Shown: positions 17,515-26,198 of the stretch, piece by piece
Numbering within the stretch: position 1 is the stretch's first letter
How the letters are laid out: every line of letters starts with the position of its first letter
Assembly: GCA_030430205.1 (NCBI GenBank)
Contig: JAUIGE010000001.1
Coordinates: 1-64,000 of the forward strand
Reading direction: 5' to 3'
Length of the DNA: 64,000 nucleotides
Source: Bacteroidia bacterium
Lineage (GTDB): Bacteria; Bacteroidota; Bacteroidia; J057
Notes under the pieces: generated by a model
Seen by the model: the letters and a program-made list of their open reading frames with translations, nothing else
The model's database searches: none
Told to the model about the DNA's origin: nothing
Program-made: the position numbers and the translations under genes

Positions 17515-18750
17515 TCATTTTCTTCTCTTTTTATCTTCCAATATTCCGTCAAATAGCCAATTGGCGACCAGTTGGCGGTTGCCTTCGATGACAATCCGCG
17601 CCTGATCGTTGGCGTTGCGGATGTTGCCGAGCTCAATGAAGGCGGTTGGTGGGAGGGTCTCCCGCAGCATCCAGAGGTCTCGTACAGAGACAGAACCTTC
17701 ATAGCCGCGGCCTTTGCGGTAGGTATCGTACTTTTCTTTGACCGTTTCCCGCAGGATAGAAGCAAACTCCTTGCTGGTCTCATCTGCCATGCGGTGGTAG
17801 AAAAACATATCTACCTTTTCGCCTTTGGGTTGGGATTCGACATGGATGACCAGCATACGTTGGTAGGAAACGCCCTTTTTCTTGTTTTCGAGGTATAATT
17901 CATTCACCAGATTGGCACGCTGGCCCAGGCGGGATTTCTGGTTGGTGGGGATAGACTCATCGCCCCAGATGATTTCATCTTTGTCACACAGCAGGATTTC
18001 CCCGTTGCGGATGCCGTCATTGGGATCCCGTACGATCAAGTAAGCGGTAGCTCCATGCTCCAGCAGATTTTTGGCCAATCGAAGAGACACATCGTAGGCA
18101 TACTCATCCTCACAGAGGTCTTTGCCCCAATACCGTCCCACTGCGCCCGGATCCGGGCCTCCATGCCCACTTACGATATAAAAGACACAGCCTTTTAAGT
18201 CATTGCTTTTGAGGTAGACCTGCTTGTGAGCAGGTCCGAAAATATCATAGGTCCCACGCAGCCCGATGGGCTTTTCTACTTTCCCATCATGGGTGCTGGG
18301 TTCTCCGCCAAGGGCCACCACCTGAAGACTTTCTTCATCCAGGTCCAATTTTTCCTCGGGGCATTTTAGAAAATGCGCCGGGACCCACAAAACTTTGGTA
18401 TCACGGTAGTCTCCCTCCTGGATACCCGCCTTGTCTACAAATTCATTGTACTGCTGAATCCGCTCGGCAAGTGGCCGGTCAGAGATTCCAATGGTGGTAC
18501 GTATACTTTTGCCATCGTAGGTATAGATAAATATGGGAAGCTTGTATTTCCGCTCTGCATTCAGCCCTTGCCCGTTTTTGAGTTTATTGATATGGTAAAA
18601 GTACGAGACATTGCAGGGCGTATTTATGTGATATAATCGCAATAGCGAGTATACCCCATCACCCGGCCGGGCGGTCGTCTCCAGATACGTACTGCTGGTC
18701 GCCCAGAGCATGGTCGGAAATAGAATCCAAGCCAATAAAACTTGTTTCAT
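17515..18750 (-). CDS. N-acetylmuramoyl-L-alanine amidase (amidase_3 type)
   Basis: A 411-residue secreted protein (signal peptide MKQVLLAWILFPTMLWA from the ATG at 18750). A LysM-like segment near residues 20-60 (ARPGDGVYSLLRLYHINT) precedes the zinc amidase domain. Metal-site motifs seen are SGHGGPDPGAVG, CEDEYAYDV, VIHVES in place of the more usual SLHAN-type, and ELGNIRN with the catalytic Glu. It would cleave the amide between MurNAc and the stem peptide in peptidoglycan remodelling or cell separation. The variant IHVES motif slightly lowers certainty about activity. Confidence 0.82.
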   Translation of the reverse strand: MKQVLLAWILFPTMLWATSSTYLETTARPGDGVYSLLRLYHINTPCNVSYFYHINKLKNGQGLNAERKYKLPIFIYTYDGKSIRTTIGISDRPLAERIQQYNEFVDKAGIQEGDYRDTKVLWVPAHFLKCPEEKLDLDEESLQVVALGGEPSTHDGKVEKPIGLRGTYDIFGPAHKQVYLKSNDLKGCVFYIVSGHGGPDPGAVGRYWGKDLCEDEYAYDVSLRLAKNLLEHGATAYLIVRDPNDGIRNGEILLCDKDEIIWGDESIPTNQKSRLGQRANLVNELYLENKKKGVSYQRMLVIHVESQPKGEKVDMFFYHRMADETSKEFASILRETVKEKYDTYRKGRGYEGSVSVRDLWMLRETLPPTAFIELGNIRNANDQARIVIEGNRQLVANWLFDGILEDKKRRK

Positions 18751-18769
18751 GTGGTGAAAATACAAATTG

Positions 18770-18777
18770 TACCTTTG
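18770..18777 (+). promoter_or_regulatory. -7 promoter element of the T9SS gene at 18827
   Basis: TACCTTTG (18770-18777) matches TAnnTTTG exactly and lies 49 bases before the ATG, between two divergent genes. A -33 TTG is present only at a longer-than-usual distance. Confidence 0.4.
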
Positions 18778-18826
18778 AAAGAAAATATCCATTCACTAGC
18801 TTCCCAACGCACATCAAGCAATTTTT

Positions 18827-20122
18827 ATGATTTCAAGACTCTTTCTCTTCATTTTTTTGCTTACCGCCCTGTCTCTTACTTCAGCCCAGGATGTGAAGTT
18901 GTGTTATGAACATGATTATGATGCCGCGAGCCAGATAGACACCTTCAAAATCTACCTTAAAGGAAATCCAGATACGACCATTAGCATCCGGGCGGTCAAT
19001 GTATCCATTGCTTTTCATGATAGCTGCGCGACCTTTGACACGCTCTTTAGCTACTTTTCAGGCGCATGGAGCCCTTTTTTCGAAATGACCCGTCTCACCC
19101 ATAATCTTTCCCTGACATATAATCGCAGGACTTATGGCTCCCGCTTTCAATATGGCAATTCTGATCCGGGCATCCCGATGGCTCATCCTATCCCTGTGCC
19201 TGCTTCAAATGCGGATTCGCTTTTGATTTTCAAATTTGTCTTCCAGGGAAGCTGCAGCCAAAAATTGTATGTAGAAAACCAAAGCGAAAACAGCCTCAAT
19301 CAGTTTGGAGACATCAGTTTTGATCCGATTGACTATGCTTATCATCCCTGTCAGGGCAGGGACAGCGTGCATTTCTGCACGCGCCAGGCGCGTGACTCAG
19401 CCAGCATGCGCGACAGCCTTCGCATATTTATCGAAGGCCATGAGGCGAAAAGCATCGGCATTTCTGAGTTGAGTTTTTCTGTCGCTTTTCGCGATAGCTG
19501 TGCTCAGTTTGATTCCCTTCAATCTGTTCTCAACAGCATGTGGGGCGATACGCTGGCGTATATTGCTGTGGAGGATTCCCTGCAATTGAGTTATGGCGGC
19601 AACGCCTATGACGCACGCCTGACCTATCGGCATCAGAATCCAAACTTTTCCGCCACCAATCTGCTGCTGACACCTGCTCAGACCCGCTTTCCCGATTGGG
19701 TGTGTACGCTTTTTTTCTCCGGCACTTGCAGCCAGTACATTTACATAGAGAAGCTGGATGACCAGCCTTCAAATCTGATACTCAATCAGTTAGATGAAGT
19801 TTTGTTATATGATTTTCGCAACTGTGACAGTTTGCCTGAAGATACGCTGGTGCTGGGCCTGGGGTCAGATTTGTCATCGGACTGGCTTTTTTATCCTAAT
19901 CCTGTAAAAGATATATTGAGTATCAAAGGGCTTCAGGAGGCAGATTTCAGTGGAAAAATTCAGCTTATCAACATGCAGGGACAGCTGCTAAGGGAAAAAA
20001 CCATTCCTTTCCCCACAAAGGTCCTCAGCCTTTCCCTGGAAGATTTTCCGCCTGCTATTTATCTGGTGAAAATAAGAGGAGACAAAGGGGAATTTCTTAG
20101 TTTTAAATTTATCAAAGAATAG
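18827..20122 (+). CDS. T9SS-secreted protein with two homologous beta domains
   Basis: A 431-residue protein with a signal peptide (MISRLFLFIFLLTALSLTSA). Two related domains follow, roughly residues 22-180 and 185-330. Each starts with a VKLCYEHD/VHFCTRQA strand and carries IAFHDSCATFDTL or VAFRDSCAQFDSL. The C-terminal ~75 residues are a T9SS sorting domain (FYPNPVKDILSIKGL ... AIYLVKIRGDKGEFLSFKFIKE). It is probably a surface or released protein of unknown binding target. A lipoprotein gene follows after 4 bases, so the two are likely co-transcribed. Confidence 0.75.
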   Translation: MISRLFLFIFLLTALSLTSAQDVKLCYEHDYDAASQIDTFKIYLKGNPDTTISIRAVNVSIAFHDSCATFDTLFSYFSGAWSPFFEMTRLTHNLSLTYNRRTYGSRFQYGNSDPGIPMAHPIPVPASNADSLLIFKFVFQGSCSQKLYVENQSENSLNQFGDISFDPIDYAYHPCQGRDSVHFCTRQARDSASMRDSLRIFIEGHEAKSIGISELSFSVAFRDSCAQFDSLQSVLNSMWGDTLAYIAVEDSLQLSYGGNAYDARLTYRHQNPNFSATNLLLTPAQTRFPDWVCTLFFSGTCSQYIYIEKLDDQPSNLILNQLDEVLLYDFRNCDSLPEDTLVLGLGSDLSSDWLFYPNPVKDILSIKGLQEADFSGKIQLINMQGQLLREKTIPFPTKVLSLSLEDFPPAIYLVKIRGDKGEFLSFKFIKE

Positions 20123-20126
20123 GAAA

Positions 20127-20582
20127 ATGAAATTTACGATATCCCTCCCGCTTTTACTCCTCGCCCTGCTCCTCTCCACAGGCTGTGCCTCCATCCGTCA
20201 AACCAGCCAACTCAAAAAGCATCGCGCCAACATCCGGGCGATCGCCTATAACAGCAACCTGAGTGCAGAGCACAAAATAGACGAGCTGGCCATGGATGTC
20301 ATCAAAATGATGGATCAGGCTTTGAGCTACCTGGATCCACGTAAGGGGGCTGAATTTTTGGAAAAATACAGCGCCGAAAATGAGGAGGACATAGAGGTAA
20401 TCATGGAAGAATTCAGCCAGTGGCAGGAAAGCCTGGGCACCATGGAACAAATTGCCTTTGGCCTCCGGCTGGTCCAGAAGCCTTATGTATCGGACCTTGC
20501 CCGCCTGAGCAAGGAAGTCGAGAGGAAATACAAGCAGTTTAAGTTTGCTTATAAACTCGCCAGCAGGCTGAAAATACTTTAA
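20127..20582 (+). CDS. Small lipoprotein of unknown function
   Basis: A 151-residue protein with a lipoprotein signal peptide and lipobox LSTGC (Cys near residue 19). The mature part is helical and charged (AEHKIDELAMDVIKMMDQAL; LSKEVERKYKQFKFAYKLA) without a recognised domain. It lies 4 bases after the T9SS gene. Its stop overlaps the stop of the convergent MBL gene by 4 bases. Confidence 0.65.
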   Translation: MKFTISLPLLLLALLLSTGCASIRQTSQLKKHRANIRAIAYNSNLSAEHKIDELAMDVIKMMDQALSYLDPRKGAEFLEKYSAENEEDIEVIMEEFSQWQESLGTMEQIAFGLRLVQKPYVSDLARLSKEVERKYKQFKFAYKLASRLKIL

Positions 20583-21463
20583 GCCTGGTCCCGCTTTTTC
20601 CAATAGCGCAGCAAGCCCGCAACACTCATCCAGGCCGGATTAGCGGCCTCATAACGGGTGATTTCATGGGCCGTCAGGCCCAGGGTTTTCAAGCCTTCAG
20701 CTGCATAAGCCTGAAAATCAGGGGTGATCTCTGAAGCACTCAAGCCTCGATCATAGCGGATTTTCATCCAATCTCCCCAGTCTTTGAGTACTTCTTTCAG
20801 CGCATCCAGATGCGCATTCACATCCGAGACGGGCCCATAATGGGTCAGGTACAGGCTCCTGGGCGCCAGGGCGCGCAGCAACTCAATCGAGTCATACCAG
20901 TCCTCCAGATGTATATCTGGAGGGGGACAGGGCGGTACCACCGGCCCGGGTTCGATCTTACAACCGGCGACATCGCCGGTAAAGATGATGTCATCCATCT
21001 GCCAGGCGATGTGATGCACGGCATGGCCGGGCGTGTGATGCGCCACAAAGCGCTTTTCCCCTACCTCTATCTCTTCGCCATGCGCCACAGCCTTCATCTT
21101 TTCCTCCGGAATACCTTCCATCAATCCCCACAGAGGCTCCATCATATCGCCATAGATGCGTTTGGCGGAGTTGTACAACTTCTCAGGGTCATGCAAATGG
21201 CTATAGCCTTTGGGGTGTACATAGACCGTGGCGCCTTCACGCGCAAGCGCCCATGCCGCTCCGGCATGATCAAAATGGATATGCGTCAGCAGCACATGCT
21301 TTATATCGGCAACCTGATAGCCATGCCTGGCAAGGCCTTCTACAAGTTTGGGATAAGTCGAGTGGGGCCCCGACTCGACCAGAACCGGCCCATCAGCCGT
21401 TTCCACCAAAAAACTGGCAATGCTGTGGTCTGTCTGAAAATGAAGGTCAATAATGTGAATCAT
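20579..21463 (-). CDS. MBL-fold metallo-hydrolase
   Basis: A 294-residue metallo-beta-lactamase-fold hydrolase. The metal motif is THIHFDHAG (His61, His63, Asp65, His66), followed by HHTPGHAVHHIAW, FTGDVAG and a terminal THYGP histidine. A full set of metal ligands implies a dinuclear enzyme; the substrate is unknown. The reading frame runs on to 21676, but that extension is translation of the GAAACCCGGAACTCG repeat tract, so the ATG at 21463 is the start. Confidence 0.85.
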   Translation of the reverse strand: MIHIIDLHFQTDHSIASFLVETADGPVLVESGPHSTYPKLVEGLARHGYQVADIKHVLLTHIHFDHAGAAWALAREGATVYVHPKGYSHLHDPEKLYNSAKRIYGDMMEPLWGLMEGIPEEKMKAVAHGEEIEVGEKRFVAHHTPGHAVHHIAWQMDDIIFTGDVAGCKIEPGPVVPPCPPPDIHLEDWYDSIELLRALAPRSLYLTHYGPVSDVNAHLDALKEVLKDWGDWMKIRYDRGLSASEITPDFQAYAAEGLKTLGLTAHEITRYEAANPAWMSVAGLLRYWKKRDQA

Positions 21464-21479
21464 GGATTTTTGGGATTTA

Positions 21480-21660
21480 GACGAGAGAGGCGAGATGAGA
21501 GAGGCGAGATGAGAGAGGCGAGACGAGAGAGGCGGAACCCGAAACCCGAAACCCGGAACTCGAAACCCGAAACCCGGAACTCGAAACCCGAAACCCGGAA
21601 CCCGGAACTCGAAACCCGAAACCCGGAACTCGAAACCCGAAACCCGAAACTCAAAACCTC
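21480..21660. repeat. Low-complexity GAGGCGAGATGAGA and CGAAACCCGGAACT tracts
   Basis: Bases 21480-21535 consist of GAGAGGCGAGATGAGAGAGG-type units. From about 21535 to 21660 the sequence is a run of near-repeats of CGAAACCCGAAACCCGGAACT with irregular spacing. It lies between the divergent MBL and alpha/beta hydrolase genes. Related tracts occur at 41781-41864 and 10429-10459. Translation in several frames gives FRVSGFEFRVS-like peptides, which should not be annotated. Confidence 0.9.
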
Positions 21661-21738
21661 TTCCCCCTCCCCACAAATATGGGAGTCTTGATTCCTAATG
21701 ACAAATAGCTAAATTGTAAGCCACGAAATATTCAGTCT

Positions 21739-22563
21739 ATGAACTTCACTTTCGACGCCATGGGCGTCACCCATTTTGGACAAAGCTGGTCGCCTGAAGG
21801 CGAGATTAAAGCTGTTATGGCCATTGTACATGGCCATGGAGAGCATAGCGGTCGCTATGCGCATGTTGCCGATTTTCTCAATGCCAGAGGCATTGCGGTG
21901 CTTGCCTATGATTTTTTTGGCCATGGCAAAAGCGGCGGAAAACGCGGCTATGCCCCCTCTTATGAGGGGATATTGGATAGCGTGGGGGAGCTTGTCAGAC
22001 AAGCTGGAGAGCGGTTTTCCGGCAAGCCGGTTTTTCTCTACGGCCATAGCATGGGCGGCAACTTCGTCGCCAATTATGTACTTCGCAGCCAGCCCGAGCT
22101 GGCGGGGGTGATCCTGTCGGCCCCCTGGCTGGGGCTGGCATTTGCGCCCCCCAAATCAGATATTATCCTGGGGAAAATCATGCTGCGGCTTTACCCCAAA
22201 TTCACCCAAGCCAGCAAATTGGAGACGGCTGCGATCTCGCGGGACCCGGAAGAAGTCCGCAAATACGAGCAAGACCCACTTGTACATGACAAAATAGGCC
22301 CGGCTCTGGGATTAGGCTGTATGGAAAAAGGCGCATGGGCTATAGCCCATGCTGAAGAGTGGACGCTTCCCCTGCTACATTACCACGGCACAGCTGACAG
22401 GATCACAAGCTGTGAGGCTTCAAAAGAATTTTGCCAAAAAATCAAAGGAGATGTCACCTGGAAAGCCTTTGAAGGCTATTTTCATGAGTTGCACAATGAG
22501 CCCCAAAAGGATCGTGCGCCCATTTTGGAGCTGCTTGCGACATGGATAGAAGATCGGATTTGA
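21739..22563 (+). CDS. Alpha/beta hydrolase, monoacylglycerol lipase-like
   Basis: A 274-residue serine hydrolase. It has an HGHGEHSGRY oxyanion region, YDFFGHGKSGG, the nucleophile elbow GHSMGG (Ser near residue 104), a catalytic Asp region (HGTADRITS) and a terminal FHELHNE histidine. This set is typical of monoacylglycerol lipases and related lysophospholipases. No signal peptide is evident, so a cytoplasmic enzyme is likely. It converges on the MATE gene with a 1-base gap. Confidence 0.85.
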   Translation: MNFTFDAMGVTHFGQSWSPEGEIKAVMAIVHGHGEHSGRYAHVADFLNARGIAVLAYDFFGHGKSGGKRGYAPSYEGILDSVGELVRQAGERFSGKPVFLYGHSMGGNFVANYVLRSQPELAGVILSAPWLGLAFAPPKSDIILGKIMLRLYPKFTQASKLETAAISRDPEEVRKYEQDPLVHDKIGPALGLGCMEKGAWAIAHAEEWTLPLLHYHGTADRITSCEASKEFCQKIKGDVTWKAFEGYFHELHNEPQKDRAPILELLATWIEDRI

Positions 22564-22564
22564 C

Positions 22565-24157
22565 CTAATTTGGGGCCACAACATCTATTTTTTTCAGCAT
22601 CGCTTCCTCTTTCTCCCGCTTTCGGGTCAGGTACCAAAAACGAGAGCAAAGCAACACCGCCGATACGCCAAGCCCGCAGGCAAAGGAGTACCAAACCCCA
22701 TATAGACCCAGGTCAAAAATAAATGCAAGCACATATCCGGCAGGCAATGCTACCCCCCAATAGGCTATCAGCGTGATCAGGGTAGGAATTTGCACATCCT
22801 GTATGCCTCGCAATATACCGGCAGCTACCGCCTGTCCTCCATCAAATAATTGGAATAAGGCTGCTATCAGCATGAGGTAGCTCGCCAGCCGCAATACTTC
22901 GGCATTGTTGGCGAATTCCTGGGATGCGGGATCCGCATCCAGAAATAGCTGGGGCAGCACATTTCTCGCCAGGATAAAAGTGATGGCAGAAATCACCATA
23001 AAGCCCATAGCCAGCATCAGGCCGGCATTACCTGCCCGCCGCACATTGACCCAGTCATGCCGCCCCAGGGCATTGCCTACCCGTATGCCAGCCCCGGCCG
23101 AAAAGCCGATCACGAACATAAAAGTAATAGAAGCCAGACTGATGGCAATTTGGTGAGCAGCGCGCTCCTCTTGTCCAATCCAGCCGATCATAACCGTGGC
23201 GCCGACAAAGGCGCCGACTTCAAAAAACCACTGCATACCCGATGGGATGCCCAGTTTGAGGATTTTTTTGATAACCGACCAATCTGGTCCTTTCCAGGGA
23301 AGGCGGTATTGCTGAAAACGGGAGGAGCGGTATATATAGCCGATCATCAGAATGGCCATAAAAGTTCTGGCACCCAGGGTGCCATAGCCAGCGCCGTCAA
23401 GTTCCAAACGAGGCAAGCCCCAGTGGCCATAAATCAAGAGCCAGTTGGCAAAAACATTAAAACCCAATCCCAACAGCGTCACATACATGGCGGGCCGCGT
23501 CAATGACAAACCATCAACAAAACTTTTGCCGATGAAAAAGACCATAAAAGGGATGATACCGAAGCCGAGAATCTCCAAATAAGAAGAAGCCAGAGCGACA
23601 TCTTCTTCAGGTTGATTCATTAAAGGCAATAAATCTATGCTAAAATGATTGAGCACCATCATAATGGCAGCCAGCCCTAATGAAATTGCCAGCCCTTGCT
23701 GGAGGTACAGGCCCACGCGCCGCTCGTTGTCAGCAGACTCCGCCTCCGCCACCAGCGGAGAGAGAATCATCGCTACTCCCAGGCCAATGATGGTAATCAT
23801 AAAAAACACCCCATTGGCAAGCGAAGCTGCGGAGAGATGTACATAGGAGACATCGCCGATCATCATATTATCAATGACTCCCATCATCACATGGCCTAAT
23901 TGGCCTATAATTACAGGAATAGATAGCTGAAGGGTGGCCTTCAGGTGTTGGCGATAGCTGATAGCTCCCTGGAGAGGTTTGAGGGTAGATGTATGTAACA
24001 AAGGAATTTTTCTTAATGAAATATCAGATATATGTACGCCGAGTAAACATCGTACAAACTTCTGTGTAGAGGAGGCTTCCAAAACCTGAGCTTTGGATAG
24101 CGCGTTCGTAAACGAGAATTCTGCTTTTTCGTTGCATAGATGCAACTTTTTTTTCAC
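22565..24157 (-). CDS. MATE-family multidrug/sodium efflux transporter
   Basis: A polytopic protein with about 12 hydrophobic helices in two related halves. Signatures include SIPVIIGQLGHVMMGVIDNMMIGD in the first helix and GIPSGMQWFFEVGAF at the start of the second half. MATE proteins export cationic drugs or metabolites in exchange for Na+ or H+. The start is uncertain: the frame opens at GTG 24157, but the first ~50 residues look unlike the family. A TTG at 24001 gives a more normal N-terminus and would leave the terminator-like hairpin at 24131-24154 outside the gene. Confidence 0.85.
   Translation of the reverse strand: MKKKLHLCNEKAEFSFTNALSKAQVLEASSTQKFVRCLLGVHISDISLRKIPLLHTSTLKPLQGAISYRQHLKATLQLSIPVIIGQLGHVMMGVIDNMMIGDVSYVHLSAASLANGVFFMITIIGLGVAMILSPLVAEAESADNERRVGLYLQQGLAISLGLAAIMMVLNHFSIDLLPLMNQPEEDVALASSYLEILGFGIIPFMVFFIGKSFVDGLSLTRPAMYVTLLGLGFNVFANWLLIYGHWGLPRLELDGAGYGTLGARTFMAILMIGYIYRSSRFQQYRLPWKGPDWSVIKKILKLGIPSGMQWFFEVGAFVGATVMIGWIGQEERAAHQIAISLASITFMFVIGFSAGAGIRVGNALGRHDWVNVRRAGNAGLMLAMGFMVISAITFILARNVLPQLFLDADPASQEFANNAEVLRLASYLMLIAALFQLFDGGQAVAAGILRGIQDVQIPTLITLIAYWGVALPAGYVLAFIFDLGLYGVWYSFACGLGVSAVLLCSRFWYLTRKREKEEAMLKKIDVVAPN
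24131..24154 (+). terminator. Hairpin plus T-run upstream of the rimP promoter
   Basis: GTTGCAT (24131-24137) and ATGCAAC (24140-24146) form a 7-bp stem with a 2-base spacer, followed by eight T residues (24147-24154) on the plus strand. It looks like an intrinsic terminator that would shield the rimP operon from read-through, although no plus-strand gene ends close by. Confidence 0.45.
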
Positions 24158-24168
24158 AGCTGCCGTTT

Positions 24169-24197
24169 TTGTTATTCATCTGAAAATGTTAACTTTG
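24169..24197 (+). promoter_or_regulatory. Promoter of the rimP-nusA-infB operon
   Basis: TTG at 24169-24171 and TAACTTTG at 24190-24197 are separated by 18 bases, close to the Bacteroidota housekeeping promoter. The predicted transcript starts near 24203, about 47 bases before the rimP ATG. Confidence 0.65.
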
Positions 24198-24220
24198 CAG
24201 AAAATTTCGATATAATTGTG

Positions 24221-24248
24221 AGGGAGTTATACTCCCTTATTTTTTTGA
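24221..24248 (+). promoter_or_regulatory. Attenuator-like hairpin with T-run in the rimP leader
   Basis: AGGGAGT (24221-24227) and ACTCCCT (24231-24237) form a 7-bp GC-rich stem with a 3-base loop. A tract containing seven consecutive T residues follows, ending just before the ATG at 24250. It lies downstream of the operon promoter, so it resembles an intrinsic terminator inside the leader. Regulation by it is a hypothesis. Confidence 0.45.
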
Positions 24249-24249
24249 C

Positions 24250-24726
24250 ATGCTGACAGAAACCATTCGCCAACGTATTTCATCCTTTATCTCAGAGCTA
24301 AACCCTGATGTTTTTGTAATAGAATTAGATCTTCTGGAAGGAGGGATGAAAAGATTAATTTTACGAATAGATACCGATCATGGCATAGATATGGTCACTT
24401 GCGGTTTGGTAAACAAAAAGCTTGGCCGCTGGATGGATGAAGAAAATATCTTTGATTTTGAATATGCAATGGAGGTTTCTTCTCCGGGAGTGGGCGAGCC
24501 GCTGAAACTACCCAGGCAGTATCCTAAAAATATTGGGAGAGATTTGCGGGTAGTGCTGAAGACTGGAGAAGAACTATCAGGCCGCCTGACCGGGGTCGAA
24601 GAAGAAGTTATCAAACTAACTTCCTATCTTAAGAAGAATTATAAAAAAGGGCAAAAGCCCCGCTTATCTGAAGAGGAAAAGCTGGTTGCTTTTGAAGATA
24701 TACTGGATTCACGTGTGATTATTTAA
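24250..24726 (+). CDS. rimP: Ribosome maturation factor RimP
   Basis: A 158-residue protein required for 30S subunit maturation. It has the two-domain RimP layout: an N-terminal alpha/beta domain (VFVIELDLLEGGMKRLILRIDTDHGIDMVTC) and a C-terminal SH3-like barrel (EVSSPGVGEPLKLPRQYPKNIGRDLRVVLKTGEELSGRL). The SSPG motif is characteristic. It heads the conserved rimP-nusA-infB operon, with nusA 9 bases downstream. Confidence 0.93.
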   Translation: MLTETIRQRISSFISELNPDVFVIELDLLEGGMKRLILRIDTDHGIDMVTCGLVNKKLGRWMDEENIFDFEYAMEVSSPGVGEPLKLPRQYPKNIGRDLRVVLKTGEELSGRLTGVEEEVIKLTSYLKKNYKKGQKPRLSEEEKLVAFEDILDSRVII

Positions 24727-24735
24727 TCAATTGAA

Positions 24736-25995
24736 ATGGCACGAAAAAAAGTAGTAGATACTAAAATAAACCTCGTTGAAGCCTTTACTGAGTTTTCGCG
24801 CTTCAAAAATATAGACAGGGCTACCCTCATGGGTATCCTGGAGGAAGTATTCCGCACCATGATCCGCAAGAATTATGGATCGGATGACAATTTTGAGATC
24901 ATTGTCAATGTCGACAATGGCGATATTCAGGGCTTCCGCGAAAGGGAGGTCGTCGAAGACGGTGACCTCGTTGATGAGACTACTCAGATTCCTCTGAGTG
25001 AGGCGCTGATCATTGATGATGATTATGAAGTAGGCGACGAACTGGCCGAAGAAATTAACTTCTTCGACTTTGGCCGAAAAATCGTCCAAACAGCCAAGCA
25101 GACGCTTACCCAAAAAATCCGCGACCTGGAAAAAGCTTCTATCATAGAGCAGTACCAGGAGATCATCGGCGAGATCATTGTCGGTGAAGTATATCAGGTG
25201 TGGCGAAATGAAATTCTCGTCATCCACGAAGAAAACGAGCTGGTGCTTCCACGCACACAGCAGATACCGAAAGACCGCTTTCGCAAGGGTGAAACCATCC
25301 GTGCGGTAGTGCTCGAAGTAGAAATGCGCAATAATAACCCACGCGTGATCATTTCACGGGCTTCTCCGCTTTTCCTTGAAAAGCTTTTTGAGCAGGAAGT
25401 GCCGGAGATTTTTGATGGCCTGATCACTGTCAGGGGGATTGTCCGCGAGCCAGGAGAGCGCGCCAAAGTAGCTGTCGAAAGCTATGACGACCGCATTGAT
25501 CCTGTAGGAGCTTGTGTGGGCATGAAAGGCTCCCGTATTCATGGAATCGTCAGGGAGCTGCGCAATGAAAACATTGACGTCATCAGCTATACCATCAATG
25601 ACCAGCTATATATACAGCGGGCATTGAGTCCGGCCAAGATTTCTTCGATGAAAATCGACACGGAAAAACGTACTGCCCGGGTTTTTCTTTCGCCTGACCA
25701 GATTTCTCTCGCTATTGGAAAAAATGGCCTGAATATCAAACTGGCAAGCAAACTCACCGACTACAGTATAGATGTATACAGAGAGTTTGAGGGAGATGAT
25801 GAGGATGTCGATTTGGATGAATTCAAGGATGAAATTGACGAGTGGGTGATCGCTGCCTTCAAAGATATTGGCTGTGATACTGCCAAAAGTGTATTGGAAT
25901 TAAATTCTGAAGAACTTGAACGTCGTACAGATTTGGATATAGAAACTATCGAAAGTGTACTGAACGTACTTAAAGCGGAATTTGAAGATGATTGA
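24736..25995 (+). CDS. nusA: Transcription termination/antitermination factor NusA
   Basis: A 419-residue protein. The N-terminal RNA polymerase-binding domain (about 1-125) is followed by an S1 domain (GEIIVGEVYQVWRNEILVIHEENELVLPRTQQIP) and tandem KH domains (GACVGMKGSRIHGIVRELRNENIDVI; SLAIGKNGLNIKLASKLTDYSIDV). The acidic linker after KH2 (DDEDVDLDEF) leads into a single helix-hairpin-helix-like end. It controls pausing and termination. Second gene of the operon; a 203-base gap precedes infB. Confidence 0.95.
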   Translation: MARKKVVDTKINLVEAFTEFSRFKNIDRATLMGILEEVFRTMIRKNYGSDDNFEIIVNVDNGDIQGFREREVVEDGDLVDETTQIPLSEALIIDDDYEVGDELAEEINFFDFGRKIVQTAKQTLTQKIRDLEKASIIEQYQEIIGEIIVGEVYQVWRNEILVIHEENELVLPRTQQIPKDRFRKGETIRAVVLEVEMRNNNPRVIISRASPLFLEKLFEQEVPEIFDGLITVRGIVREPGERAKVAVESYDDRIDPVGACVGMKGSRIHGIVRELRNENIDVISYTINDQLYIQRALSPAKISSMKIDTEKRTARVFLSPDQISLAIGKNGLNIKLASKLTDYSIDVYREFEGDDEDVDLDEFKDEIDEWVIAAFKDIGCDTAKSVLELNSEELERRTDLDIETIESVLNVLKAEFEDD

Positions 25996-26068
25996 TAGAA
26001 AAATTAGATTTGTGGAAATTTCGTAATTATTTGGGCTATGAATTCCATTTTGTCTAACCAGAAATAAT

Positions 26069-26087
26069 AGGAGGAGTATTTATGTAA
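26069..26087 (+). promoter_or_regulatory. Consensus Shine-Dalgarno followed by AUG-UAA in the infB leader
   Basis: AGGAGG (26069-26074) is followed after 7 bases by ATG (26082-26084) and immediately TAA (26085-26087). Shine-Dalgarno sequences are uncommon in this phylum, so a perfect one driving a start-stop mini-ORF 112 bases before the infB ATG is notable. It may stall or recruit ribosomes; function is unproven. Confidence 0.35.
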
Positions 26088-26198
26088 TATTTCGATTCGA
26101 CCGATTTTGCATTCCTCTCCTTCCATTTGGTACGGAAAAAGCCGAAATTGCTGGGTAACAAATACTGTTTCCTTAGCCTAAAACCATTAAATTCGAGG

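Noticed and set aside
20579-21676. MBL hydrolase frame extended upstream to 21676
   Set aside because: The first ~70 residues are FRVSGFEFRV-like translations of the GAAACCCGGAACT tract; the family start is at 21463.
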